From Gulosibacter macacae (GTDB taxonomy: Bacteria > Actinomycetota > Actinomycetes > Actinomycetales > Microbacteriaceae): 64,000 nucleotides of DNA. The position numbers and the translations under genes are program-made. This document shows, one piece after another, positions 1 through 8,098 of this stretch (the first letter of the stretch is position 1; the number at the start of each line of letters is the position of its first letter). The stretch lies in assembly GCF_003865375.1 (NCBI RefSeq), contig NZ_RQVS01000008.1:108175-172174 (forward strand), in the 5' to 3' direction. The notes below the pieces were generated by a model. That model was not told where the DNA came from. It saw only the letters and a program-made list of their open reading frames with translations, and ran no database searches.

Positions 1-264
1 GCTCACTCGTAGCCCGTTCGCGAACGAACCGTTGATCGACTTCGACCCGAAGAGGCGGCCGCTGGTCGGGACTGAAGGCATCGTTCGTTGCCACTCACGT
101 CCGCTATCGGCGAAGATCCGGCCTGGGTTGCGACGCTCATCCACCTCGGAGGTGTAGGCGGCACGAATCGCCTCAATCGCACCCGGAAGATCCGTCAACT
201 TGGCAACGTCACTGTCAGTCAGGAACAGTGTGGGTGCCTGGGGTGGCTGTGTCGATGTGCTCAC
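1..264 (-). CDS. Ornithine cyclodeaminase/mu-crystallin family protein, N-terminal part
   Basis: The reverse strand reads 88 uninterrupted codons from a GTG at 264 to the window edge, so the rest of the gene lies outside. An AAAGGAG ribosome site sits just upstream of the GTG (about 270-277). The N-terminus contains LFLTDSDVAKL, then PGAIEAIRAAY, NPGRI, RTMPSVP and KSINGSF. This is the usual opening of the ornithine cyclodeaminase/mu-crystallin family, NAD-dependent enzymes acting on amino or imino acids (cyclodeaminases, alanine dehydrogenases, ketimine reductases). The nucleotide-binding half is not in view, so substrate cannot be judged. It is transcribed divergently from the aldehyde dehydrogenase and shares a 110-bp control region containing a perfect palindrome, which suggests membership of the same catabolic region. 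Confidence 0.72.
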   Translation of the reverse strand, partial: MSTSTQPPQAPTLFLTDSDVAKLTDLPGAIEAIRAAYTSEVDERRNPGRIFADSGREWQRTMPSVPTSGRLFGSKSINGSFANGLRVS

Positions 265-310
265 GCCTCACTCCTTTGTGCAGGTGGAATTCGAAGACGA
301 TCTTCAAACA

Positions 311-327
311 CGATACGTAGCGTATCG
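311..327. promoter_or_regulatory. Palindromic operator-like site between divergent genes
   Basis: CGATACG-TAG-CGTATCG is a perfect inverted repeat with 7-bp arms and a 3-bp centre. It lies between the divergent ornithine cyclodeaminase-family gene and the aldehyde dehydrogenase. An 11-bp part, CGTAGCGTATC, is identical to the end of the promoter region at 16730-16740 before the FAH operon, so one regulator may touch both. The binding protein is inferred, not known. Confidence 0.5.
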
Positions 328-374
328 CTTTGCGATAGGCTTGCGCAAGGTATCAAGTCAATGAGGAGCTCGAG

Positions 375-1751
375 ATGGCCATCGCAACCGTGAATCCGAC
401 CACTGGCAAGACCGAAATGATTATCGAGCCGCACTCTGCGGCTGAGGTAGATGATCGAATCGGCCAGGCTCACGCGGCAGTCGCCAAGCTGCGTGAGTCC
501 ACGTTCGAAGAACGTAGTAGCTGGATGCGAGCAGCGGCCGATTTCCTCGAGGACCAGGCTGCCGGTGTGGGCGAGTTGATCACCATCGAGATGGGCAAGC
601 CCATTGCGCAGTCAGTTGCCGAGGTGCACAAAGCGGTCAAGGCCATGCGCTTCTATGCGGAGCATTCCGCGCACTTCCTTGCCGATTCTCCGCTCGAGGA
701 TCCTGCGAAAGTTGGTGCCTCGGTCGCCATGTCTCGGTACGAGCCGCTCGGTGTGGTGCTCGCGGTCATGCCGTGGAATTACCCGATCTGGCAAGTCATT
801 CGATTCGCCGCTCCCGCACTCATGGCTGGCAACTCTGGGCTACTCAAGCATGCGTCCAATGTGCCGCAGGCGGCAATGCTGCTTGATGACCTCTTCGAGC
901 GGGGAGGGTTCCCGAAGGGGTCGTTTCGCACCTTGCTCATTGGAGGTGCCGAAGTCGCGCGGGTAATCTCGGATGAGCGAGTGGCGGCGGTAACGCTCAC
1001 TGGCTCCGAGCCGGCTGGTCGTTCCGTGGCTGCGACGGCTGGCGAACACCTCAAGAAGGCAGTGCTCGAACTCGGAGGGTCTGATCCTTTTATCGTCTTG
1101 CCCTCGGGTGATATTCGAGCGGCCGCGGCCACCGCGGTAGCGGCGCGCATCAACAACAACGGTCAGGCTTGCATCGCGGGCAAGCGCTTCATCGTTCATA
1201 CAGACGTCTACGACGAATTTGCTCAAGAGTTCGTTCGGCTGATGTCGGAGCTTGTGGTCGGTGATCCTCTTCTTCCCGAGACGCAAGTTGGGCCTGTGGC
1301 AACTGAACAGGGGAGGAACGACCTCATTCAACTTGTCGAGGACGCCCGCAAGAAGGGTGCCTCGATCCTCCTCGGTGGATCTCAGCCAGAGGGCCCGGGT
1401 TGGTTCTACTTGCCCACAGTCATCGCCGACCTTCCGGACGATGCCCGACTCGTCCAGGAGGAAGCATTTGGCCCGGTCGCCTCGTTGTATCGAGCTGTCG
1501 ACGACGATGACGCCCTGAGAATCGCCAACCAGACCTCGTTCGGCCTGGCGAGCGCGGTCTGGACGAATGACCCTGAACAGGAAGCGCTGTTTGTGCGCGA
1601 GCTTGATGCCGGTGCAGTATTCGTGAATGGCATGACTGTTTCCTACCAGGAGCTTCCGTTCGGAGGCATCAAGCGTTCAGGCTTTGGTCGCGAGCTCGCC
1701 GAAGTGGGTCAGCGAGAGTTCTGCAACCTCAAAACAATCTGGAAAGCTTGA
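375..1751 (+). CDS. NAD(P)-dependent aldehyde dehydrogenase (succinate-semialdehyde dehydrogenase-like)
   Basis: A 458-residue class 3-type aldehyde dehydrogenase, oxidising an aldehyde to its acid with NAD(P). Visible family features are the Rossmann region, the ELGG motif with the general-base Glu at about residue 232, the GQACIAG motif with the catalytic Cys at about 266, and EEAFGPV near residue 360. Length and the PWNYP segment match succinate-semialdehyde dehydrogenases such as actinobacterial GabD1, but substrate cannot be fixed from sequence. The start is supported by GAGGAG about 8 bases upstream. It lies 43 bp before a LysR regulator on the same strand. In this region it may oxidise an aldehyde released from a phenolic side chain or after ring cleavage. 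Confidence 0.88.
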   Translation: MAIATVNPTTGKTEMIIEPHSAAEVDDRIGQAHAAVAKLRESTFEERSSWMRAAADFLEDQAAGVGELITIEMGKPIAQSVAEVHKAVKAMRFYAEHSAHFLADSPLEDPAKVGASVAMSRYEPLGVVLAVMPWNYPIWQVIRFAAPALMAGNSGLLKHASNVPQAAMLLDDLFERGGFPKGSFRTLLIGGAEVARVISDERVAAVTLTGSEPAGRSVAATAGEHLKKAVLELGGSDPFIVLPSGDIRAAAATAVAARINNNGQACIAGKRFIVHTDVYDEFAQEFVRLMSELVVGDPLLPETQVGPVATEQGRNDLIQLVEDARKKGASILLGGSQPEGPGWFYLPTVIADLPDDARLVQEEAFGPVASLYRAVDDDDALRIANQTSFGLASAVWTNDPEQEALFVRELDAGAVFVNGMTVSYQELPFGGIKRSGFGRELAEVGQREFCNLKTIWKA

Positions 1752-1794
1752 GCGAAGCCTGGCGTGGGTGCTCAGGTCGCAAGGTGTCAGTGAG

Positions 1795-2718
1795 GTGATC
1801 ACGATCGATTACAACCTGTTGCGGCCGCTTCGTGCCCTACTCGAAGAGCGCAGCGTGACGCGCGCAGCCGAACGTCTTCACCTATCGCAGCCGTCGATGT
1901 CGGGAGCGTTAGCGAAGTTGCGTGCGCACTATGGCGATGAGCTCTTGGTGCGTCGTGGCAACCGCCATGACCTTACGCCCTTAGCCGAGCGGCTCTTGGC
2001 GGTGTTGCCCACCACAGTCAACGAGATTGAGCATACGTTCCGCTTGCAGTCTGGGTTTGATCCGGCCACCAGTACGCGCACGTTTATTCTGGCGGGAGTG
2101 GACGCGGTTATCGCGCGTATCGCTCCGCCGCTCTTGCAGATTGGAACAGCAGAGGCGCCTGGTGTCCGATTCGAGTTTCCTTCCGCGGATAGTCGGCTCG
2201 TGAATGCTGTGCCCGATTCGCTGCGGACGATTGACGGTGCGTTTTTGCCTCATGGCTATGCCGCCGATTTGGGACACCTCGACCTCTTACCAGAGCCCTG
2301 GGTATGTCTTGTTGACCGAGAAGCGGGTGGTGAGCGATTGCTGGAGCGTCCATGGGTAGAGACCCTCCCGGCTAGTGAGGGGATGACGCCGGCCACATTG
2401 CAGCTTCGCCTGCGTGGTGTTCAGCTCAACACTGTGGCGGCTACGCCGCACTTCTTTGTCCTACCATCACTGCTGGCGGGCACGAACCGGGTTGCGCTTG
2501 TACCTCGGGATCTTGGTCGGCGAGTAATCGCAAATGTCTCACGTCTTCGTCTTATCGAGCCGCCAGTGGAACTGGAACCGATTCGTGATGCGTTCTGGTG
2601 GCACGGTGACCATGAACGTGATGAGGGGCACCGATGGCTGCGAGCTGCGCTCACACGAGTCCGCGACGAGCTTATTGGTGACGCTGATGGCGACTATCGC
2701 GTGGTTGATATTCGCTAA
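1795..2718 (+). CDS. LysR-family transcriptional regulator
   Basis: A 307-residue LysR-type regulator counted from the GTG at 1795, which has AAGGTG about 8 bases upstream and begins the family's normal N-terminus. The open frame runs further upstream into the aldehyde dehydrogenase gene, but that extension is not LysR-like. The winged helix-turn-helix occupies about residues 4-62 (LEERSVTRAAERLHLSQPS, SGALAKLR), followed by the effector-binding domain. It is downstream of the aldehyde dehydrogenase and 128 bp before the monooxygenase operon. The palindrome at 2801-2819 lies in that gap and is a natural candidate target. The effector would probably be a pathway intermediate, which is inference only. 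Confidence 0.86.
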   Translation: MITIDYNLLRPLRALLEERSVTRAAERLHLSQPSMSGALAKLRAHYGDELLVRRGNRHDLTPLAERLLAVLPTTVNEIEHTFRLQSGFDPATSTRTFILAGVDAVIARIAPPLLQIGTAEAPGVRFEFPSADSRLVNAVPDSLRTIDGAFLPHGYAADLGHLDLLPEPWVCLVDREAGGERLLERPWVETLPASEGMTPATLQLRLRGVQLNTVAATPHFFVLPSLLAGTNRVALVPRDLGRRVIANVSRLRLIEPPVELEPIRDAFWWHGDHERDEGHRWLRAALTRVRDELIGDADGDYRVVDIR

Positions 2719-2800
2719 TGGCGCGCACCGTGTCATTCTGAAACCAGGGTGAATGCTGCTGATCCGGGGGCACGAGGAACCGGTTCACAACGATTCATGA

Positions 2801-2819
2801 GTATCGTTCGAAACGGTAC
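2801..2819. promoter_or_regulatory. Inverted repeat upstream of monooxygenase operon
   Basis: GTATCGTT-CGA-AACGGTAC has 8-bp arms that match at 7 of 8 positions. It lies 28-46 bp before the monooxygenase start and just after the LysR gene. The shape (T...A within dyad symmetry) is compatible with a LysR-type site. No clear promoter hexamers could be assigned with confidence. Confidence 0.4.
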
Positions 2820-2846
2820 GTCCAGAACACAAAGGAGTGTCTGAAG

Positions 2847-4352
2847 ATGGAAGCAATTGATGTCGATGTCGTCGTAATTGGCGGCGGCCCGGTAGGCACG
2901 GTTGCTCTTGCGCAGCTGGCCGGCGCCGGGCTCACGGCAATCGGCTTCGAACAGGAAACCGACATGTGGCCCACTGCGCGCGCCGTTCACTTCGATGGCG
3001 AAACCATGCGCGCACTACAGCGACTGGGGGTTGCCGAGCAGTTCCAGGAAATCACGGTGCCCATGCGCAGTGTTGAAATCATCAATGAGACTGGCGAAGT
3101 GCTCGTACATGCGAACACCGAGAGGCTCGGTTCGCAGGGCTGGATGGATCACATTAGCTTCCACCAGCCCGACATCGAGCGACTGCTTCGGGAAGTAGTC
3201 AAGAACTCGGATGGGGTCGAACTGCGATCGGGACAACGTGTCGTCGATGTGCGCGAAGTTGACGGTGCCGTTGTCGTTCGCACCGTTGGCGTTGACGGGC
3301 AGGAGCACGAAACGACCGCCCGCTGGGTTATTGCCGCGGACGGAGCCCGCTCGGAGACTCGCGCAAGGTTGGGGATTACCGGAAGCAAGTTCGGTGAGGA
3401 CGCACAGTGGCTCGTTGTTGATGGACATCTCATCGATGCCCCGGGATATTCGGCCGACATGGTGCAACTCGGTACTTTCAAGCGGCCTGCCCTTTGGCTG
3501 CGACTCCCGGGAACACGAGTTCGGATGGAGTTCATGCTCATGCCCGGTGATGATCCCGAGGAGATCGTCTCGTCCGAGGCAATCGAGCGCCTGAGCCGAG
3601 GCGTGCTACCTGCGGACAAGTTCAGTGCTGACCGGCGAGCGATCTATACCTTCCGGGGGCGGATCGCAGATCGATGGCGAGACGGTCGTATCTTTCTCGC
3701 CGGCGATGCTGCTCACACCGCACCGCCACTGTTCGGTCAAGGACTGTGTGCGGGGATGCGGGATATCGAGAATCTTGTGTGGAAAATGTCGCTCGTGCAC
3801 CGGGGGCGCGCGGATGAATCCTTGCTGGACACCTATGAAAGTGAGCGGAAGGCTCACGCAACTTATTGGGTCGAAACCGCCGCGAACCAAGCTGTCATTA
3901 TTCAAACCACAGATCCAGAGGTCGCCGCCCAACGTGACGAGTTCATCAAGGCACACCCGGAATCCTCGGCTGAACCCTCCAGTCCATCGCTTGGTCCGGG
4001 CCTTCACGATGGTGAGCACGATGAGCGGGCCGGCCGCCTCGGAATACAACCGATCCTGGCTGACGGAGTTCGACTTGACGACATTGTGCGTCGAAAGTTC
4101 CTCGTTGCTACCACGCGCAACCTCTTTGAATCCCTTCCGAAGGAATTGAGCAATGCACTCGAGCGTGATGGCGACGTTGTTGTCCTCCTCGATCCCGCGA
4201 AGACCTCACAGCTTCTCGAAGCTGCAGGCGCGGCGGCAGTTGTGCACCGTCCTGATCACTATGTCCTCGGCGTCGCGGACTCCGCGACTGATCTCGAACG
4301 AATCCTACGAAGCATCCCCACCCTTGCCGATGCTGTAGCACCGGCCCACTAG
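2847..4352 (+). CDS. FAD-dependent aromatic-ring monooxygenase (PheA/MhpA-like)
   Basis: A 501-residue class A flavoprotein hydroxylase that would add oxygen to a phenolic ring using NAD(P)H and O2. The N-terminal FAD motif is VVVIGGGPVGTVALAQL (GxGxxG near residue 12). The second FAD motif is GDAAHTAPPLFGQGLCAGMRD near residues 287-307, and a DG-type segment, WVIAADGARS, lies near 160-170. Overall architecture resembles 3-(3-hydroxyphenyl)propionate hydroxylase MhpA and related resorcinol or phenol hydroxylases, including a C-terminal thioredoxin-like extension. AAGGAG precedes the start. It is the first gene of an operon leading into an extradiol-type dioxygenase 18 bp downstream, consistent with hydroxylation followed by ring cleavage. 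The precise substrate is unknown. Confidence 0.87.
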   Translation: MEAIDVDVVVIGGGPVGTVALAQLAGAGLTAIGFEQETDMWPTARAVHFDGETMRALQRLGVAEQFQEITVPMRSVEIINETGEVLVHANTERLGSQGWMDHISFHQPDIERLLREVVKNSDGVELRSGQRVVDVREVDGAVVVRTVGVDGQEHETTARWVIAADGARSETRARLGITGSKFGEDAQWLVVDGHLIDAPGYSADMVQLGTFKRPALWLRLPGTRVRMEFMLMPGDDPEEIVSSEAIERLSRGVLPADKFSADRRAIYTFRGRIADRWRDGRIFLAGDAAHTAPPLFGQGLCAGMRDIENLVWKMSLVHRGRADESLLDTYESERKAHATYWVETAANQAVIIQTTDPEVAAQRDEFIKAHPESSAEPSSPSLGPGLHDGEHDERAGRLGIQPILADGVRLDDIVRRKFLVATTRNLFESLPKELSNALERDGDVVVLLDPAKTSQLLEAAGAAAVVHRPDHYVLGVADSATDLERILRSIPTLADAVAPAH

Positions 4353-4370
4353 TTCGACGGGAGCAAAATC

Positions 4371-5312
4371 ATGTCGTTTAGCCCAATTACCCACATCCGA
4401 CACTTCGACCTAGCCGTACCTGACTTCGATAGGCAGGTTGAGTTCTATAAGAACCACTGGGGTCTTACGGTGCAACACGACGACGGAGACGTTGTCTACT
4501 TTGCTGCCGAAGGGTCGCCAGAGCAGTACGTCACTCGAGTGCGGCGCTCTCAAGACAAGCGTCTTGACCTCGTCGCGTTCGGCGCAGCCGACCGCAGTTC
4601 GGTCGACCAATTGGCCCAAGAACTTGGTTCCAAGGGCATCCAGCTCGTCTCGGAGCCCGACCAGTTGCAGACACTTGGCGGCGGCTATGGTTTCCGGTTC
4701 TTCGACTTGGAAGGCCGAACCATCGAGGTCTCAGCGGAAGTGGAGACTCGCCAACACCGCAAGATCGAAGAGCGCGAATCAATTCCGGTGCGCCTGTCAC
4801 ATGTCGTGCTCAACTCGGCACAGCCGGAAAAGATGCTTGCTTGGTATGAACGACACCTCGGATTCCGTCTATCCGATACGCTCAATCACCCACACGTTGG
4901 CGACCTGTTTTACTTCTTGCGCTGCAATTCACAACACCACTCGATGGCAATTGCGCGCGGTCCCCACGCTTCGTTGCAACACGCATCCTTCGAACTACGT
5001 GGGCTCGACGAGTACATGCGCGGCAGTGGTCGCATGATCCGCGCCGGGTATCGCAAGATCTGGGGACCTGGTCGGCACGCGGCAGGGGACAACACCTTCA
5101 CATACTTCGTCGACCCGAATGGAAACACGATGGAGATGACGACCGAACTCGAAATGATCGACGAGGACACCTGGCACCCCACGATCTACGATGCACAAGA
5201 ACCCGAAACTTCAGATCAATGGGGCACCGGAGGCGACATGGATGAGTTCATCACGAAAGAGATGTTCAACGACTCCGACAATGCGCACCTCTTCGTTGCG
5301 CCGCCTGTTTGA
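4371..5312 (+). CDS. Type I extradiol ring-cleavage dioxygenase (VOC superfamily)
   Basis: A 313-residue two-domain VOC protein of the BphC/catechol 2,3-dioxygenase kind. Domain 1 (about residues 5-125) opens with HIRHFDLAVPDFDRQVEFY. Domain 2 (about 138-265) carries the metal-binding triad His144 (RLSHVVLN), His204 (LQHASFE) and Glu255 (GNTMEM), the expected 2-His-1-carboxylate set for Fe(II) or Mn(II). The reaction would be meta cleavage of a catechol or related diphenol made by the upstream monooxygenase. Length is normal for the family (about 290-310). The end overlaps the next gene by about 32 bp if that gene starts at 5281. FAH-family enzymes encoded further along could process the cleavage product. 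Confidence 0.86.
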   Translation: MSFSPITHIRHFDLAVPDFDRQVEFYKNHWGLTVQHDDGDVVYFAAEGSPEQYVTRVRRSQDKRLDLVAFGAADRSSVDQLAQELGSKGIQLVSEPDQLQTLGGGYGFRFFDLEGRTIEVSAEVETRQHRKIEERESIPVRLSHVVLNSAQPEKMLAWYERHLGFRLSDTLNHPHVGDLFYFLRCNSQHHSMAIARGPHASLQHASFELRGLDEYMRGSGRMIRAGYRKIWGPGRHAAGDNTFTYFVDPNGNTMEMTTELEMIDEDTWHPTIYDAQEPETSDQWGTGGDMDEFITKEMFNDSDNAHLFVAPPV

Positions 5313-6048
5313 GGCTGCGTTGGGCGTCAACGTCTCATATTTCGTGGCTCCCGCGCCGATAGTCGCGGCGCGGAATACCACCGCGTTGAAGGGCATCGAA
5401 CTCAACGAATGCCGGACCAGTGGTAGTCCGGAACAACTAAGGGGACTGCTTGACGGTAGCCTCGACTTGGTCGTCACGGCACTCGACAACTTGTTCAACT
5501 GGGCCGATGCGGGCGCAGCATTCGTGCTTGTTGGCCAAGTTGAGCCGACAACACCGCTGACTATCGTTGCTGGACCGGGCATCCAGAGCCTGGCCGACCT
5601 TGAGGGTCACCGTTTTGCAGTTGATGCGTTTGACAACGGTTTTGCCCTAATCGCACGCCATCTGCTCGGCGAGCGAGGCGTCAAACCGAGATGGCACGAG
5701 GTTGGCGGCGTGCAAGCCCGGTACGAGGCGTTGCGCGCTGGTGAAACCGACGCGACCTTGCTCGGGCCGCCCTTCGATGAGCGAGCACGAGATGCCGGAT
5801 GCACGCAACTTGCCAATGTGCAGGAGATCTATCCCGCCTACCCCGGTCAAGTGCTCATCGTGCGTGCTGATCGCCTCGACGATGACGACGTCCAAACCGT
5901 GCTGGCTGTACTGGAACGAAGCGGCCTTTGCGGCGTAGTTCCGGAAGGACTTGAGGTCTTAGTTCGCATTCGACGTGACCTCGACTTGCTCAGCGAAAGC
6001 GCAAGGATCCCTCTCCTTAATTCGAATCGGAAGGTCAATGATGACTAG
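5281..6048 (+). CDS. Type 2 periplasmic-binding-fold protein without signal peptide (NMT1/SsuA-like)
   Basis: About 255 residues from ATG 5281. The open frame extends upstream to 5191, but that part overlaps the dioxygenase and looks non-native; a TTG at 5319 is another possible start. The protein begins directly with the first strand of a PBP2 fold (NVSYFVAPAPIVAARN), followed by SGSPEQLRGLLDGSLDLVVTALDN, typical of NMT1/THI5- or taurine-type receptors. There is no signal peptide or lipobox, and no matching permease or ATPase is adjacent. It therefore probably works in the cytoplasm. Two possibilities are an orphan binding protein or a PBP-fold enzyme, as known for 4,5-dihydroxyphthalate decarboxylase. 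Its tail overlaps the start of the next gene. Confidence 0.7.
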   Translation: MRTSSLRRLFEAALGVNVSYFVAPAPIVAARNTTALKGIELNECRTSGSPEQLRGLLDGSLDLVVTALDNLFNWADAGAAFVLVGQVEPTTPLTIVAGPGIQSLADLEGHRFAVDAFDNGFALIARHLLGERGVKPRWHEVGGVQARYEALRAGETDATLLGPPFDERARDAGCTQLANVQEIYPAYPGQVLIVRADRLDDDDVQTVLAVLERSGLCGVVPEGLEVLVRIRRDLDLLSESARIPLLNSNRKVNDD

Positions 6049-7327
6049 CCCCGCTACCGTGCTCTCCACCCCTTGGAAGATCAATGGGTTGACAATCAAG
6101 AATCGCTTCGTGCTCAGCCCGATGGCAGTTCTTCAGCCAACCGAGGACGGGCGGCCTAGCGATCAGTCGATTGCCTTCCTCGTCCGGCGTGCCCAGGGAG
6201 GTGCCGGGCTGCTCATGGTCGGTGGCGGTGCAGCCACATCCAGAGGTGTTTCCGAGGCGCCGTTTCAGCCTCTCATGCGCTCCGACGACGATCGATACAT
6301 CCCAGATCTCAAGCGGCTCGTTGACGCTGTGCACGAGCATGAAGTCCCGGTGATTCACCAGATTTTCCCGAGCTTCGGTGCGATGGGCATTCCTGGTGAG
6401 GGGCGTCCGACCCGAGCCGCGAGCCCGAAGCCCGTACATATGGGTGCGCCTCGACTTCCAAACGGCTTCTTCATCCCCGGGGGGCGGACCAACCCGACGC
6501 CAGAGGAGATCACCAAGGAAGAAATCCTTGAGGTACAGGGGGCCACTGTCGACGCAGTGCGGCGCTGCAAGGAAGCGGGGTTCGACGGCATCGAGCTTGG
6601 CGCTCACATGCGGTACCTGTACTCATCATTCCTGTCGCCGCGCACAAATTGGCGTACGGACGAGTACGGTGGCTCAGCTGAAAACCGAGCTCGCATCCTG
6701 GTTGAGACGATTCGCGCAATTCGTGAGGAAGTCGGTGACAATTATCCGATCGGCGTGCGAATGAGTGTCAACGATCACCTGCCTGATGGGCAAGGTCCGG
6801 AGGGCTATGCCGAGGTTGCAAAGCACATTGCAGCAGCTGGCGTCGATTGCATCGCGCTCACCGACGGAAACTACGAGTCGATGGATGCGAACCTCCCGCG
6901 TGAATCGGGAGCGATCCTTGCTCACGGTGAAGCTCAGATTTTTCGCGACGCACTTCCAGGAATGCCGTTGCTCATCAGCAGCACGTATGACCCAGAGCAG
7001 GCGGCCACGGCTGTTGAGGAGGGGATCATTGATGGCTTAATGCTGGCGCGACAGTTGCTTGCTGATCCCGACTTCCCGAACAAGATTCTCGCGGGTAGGG
7101 AGAGCGACATCACCTGGTGCGATCACAACAACTCCTGCCTGCGTCGACTTATTTTCAACGTGCCGGTCACGTGCTCGAAGAACCGGGAGACCGGCAGGGA
7201 GTCTGGCGCTGGGGCACGAAAGGCCACGCTGCCACAAAACTTGGTCGTGGGTGCGACTGGTAGTCCCGTGCTGATGGGGATCGCCGACAAGCTCGCATCA
7301 GCAAAGAGCAAGAAGGTGAAAGCATGA
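6038..7327 (+). CDS. NADH:flavin oxidoreductase / Old Yellow Enzyme family
   Basis: About 429 residues from ATG 6038 (a second ATG follows at 6041); GGAAGG lies a few bases upstream and the start overlaps the preceding stop at 6046-6048. The FMN-binding TIM barrel is recognisable from LSPMAVLQPTEDGRPSDQS at the N-terminus and from the family signature FLSPRTNWRTDEYGGS with ENRARILVETIRAIREEVG. After the barrel there is a short Cys-containing tail (WCDHNNSC, then VTCSKN) recalling the Fe-S region of 2,4-dienoyl-CoA reductase relatives. The C-terminal FAD/NAD domain of those larger enzymes is absent. It probably reduces an enone or similar intermediate of the pathway. It belongs to the five-gene operon 2847-8031. 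Confidence 0.85.
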   Translation: MMTSPATVLSTPWKINGLTIKNRFVLSPMAVLQPTEDGRPSDQSIAFLVRRAQGGAGLLMVGGGAATSRGVSEAPFQPLMRSDDDRYIPDLKRLVDAVHEHEVPVIHQIFPSFGAMGIPGEGRPTRAASPKPVHMGAPRLPNGFFIPGGRTNPTPEEITKEEILEVQGATVDAVRRCKEAGFDGIELGAHMRYLYSSFLSPRTNWRTDEYGGSAENRARILVETIRAIREEVGDNYPIGVRMSVNDHLPDGQGPEGYAEVAKHIAAAGVDCIALTDGNYESMDANLPRESGAILAHGEAQIFRDALPGMPLLISSTYDPEQAATAVEEGIIDGLMLARQLLADPDFPNKILAGRESDITWCDHNNSCLRRLIFNVPVTCSKNRETGRESGAGARKATLPQNLVVGATGSPVLMGIADKLASAKSKKVKA

Positions 7328-8031
7328 GTCAGGACCCTGCGTACAAACTAGTTATTCTGCTCACCCGTTCCCCGGAGATCACGCGAGAAGAGTTCGCACG
7401 GCGAATCGTCGACCTCGAGTCGACCGCTCCAGTATCGAAGGGCGGACTCCAGAGACGCGTTGTCACGACGGGGCTCGCCACTGTTGATCCCGAGTCGGAG
7501 TCGCCGTTCGACGCTGCCATCGAGACCTGGTGGACTCGGAAGAACGACGCCGCCGATTGGGTCGTCTCGCAAACGTTCGAAAACGACTGGCTCGCACCTC
7601 GCCTCCCGCTACTCGCCTGCCGACCCCACGCGATTGCCGGGGAGCCGGCGGCGCCTAGGCCGAACGGCGAAGACTACCCACAGGGCGCGGTGCAACTCAT
7701 CGCACTGACCACGTCGATGCGATCGCGGCGGAAGGACGAGTTCGCTGCAGCCTACGTCCGCCACGCCGAACTCGCGTCGAGCGGCCTTGAATCGGGCGCG
7801 CGGATCACCCGCCTGGAGTTCGTGCCAGCACCGCTCGCCGCACCCTCGCGTTTCAGCGTCGATCGCTACGACGGCGTCGGCACTATCGTGTTCGCCGCGG
7901 AGTCCGCCCTGGCCGATGAGGTCGCCAAAGCGTACTACCGTGATGTCGTTGTGCCGGATGCGGCGCGTTTCAGTGACATCGGCTACTCTCACATCCTTGT
8001 AGGTTCTCCGACCTTCGTTGGACCTACGTAG
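7324..8031 (+). CDS. EthD-like dimeric alpha/beta-barrel protein
   Basis: A 235-residue protein starting with ATGA overlap on the preceding stop. Two ferredoxin-like halves are visible: residues 1-105 (YKLVILLTRSPEITREEFARRIVDLE) and residues 115-230 (VQLIALTTSMRSRRKDEFAAAYVRHAELA). This matches proteins made of two EthD-type dimeric alpha/beta-barrel units, which often sit beside aromatic or ether degradation genes and may bind small hydrophobic intermediates or act as isomerase/decarboxylase-type enzymes. No catalytic residue can be assigned. It is the last gene of the monooxygenase operon and is followed by a very strong bidirectional terminator. Confidence 0.66.
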   Translation: MSQDPAYKLVILLTRSPEITREEFARRIVDLESTAPVSKGGLQRRVVTTGLATVDPESESPFDAAIETWWTRKNDAADWVVSQTFENDWLAPRLPLLACRPHAIAGEPAAPRPNGEDYPQGAVQLIALTTSMRSRRKDEFAAAYVRHAELASSGLESGARITRLEFVPAPLAAPSRFSVDRYDGVGTIVFAAESALADEVAKAYYRDVVVPDAARFSDIGYSHILVGSPTFVGPT

Positions 8032-8036
8032 GAAAT

Positions 8037-8085
8037 AACGATGTTGGGGGGGGTGGGCATCGGCGCCCACCCCCCCCACATCGTT
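8037..8085. terminator. Bidirectional terminator with G8/C8 stem
   Basis: A long hairpin with arms 8037-8058 and 8065-8085 and a 6-base loop. The stem includes eight consecutive G:C pairs plus AACGATG/CATCGTT at the base, with a single bulged T. It ends in TTTT on the plus strand. It separates the convergent EthD-like gene and the ABC permease gene and would serve both. Confidence 0.85.
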
Positions 8086-8098
8086 TTCCCTGACTGCG

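Noticed and set aside
8045..8077. G8/C8 tracts as a phase-variable switch
   Set aside because: The tracts are in an intergenic terminator between convergent genes, so length changes would not alter a reading frame or promoter.
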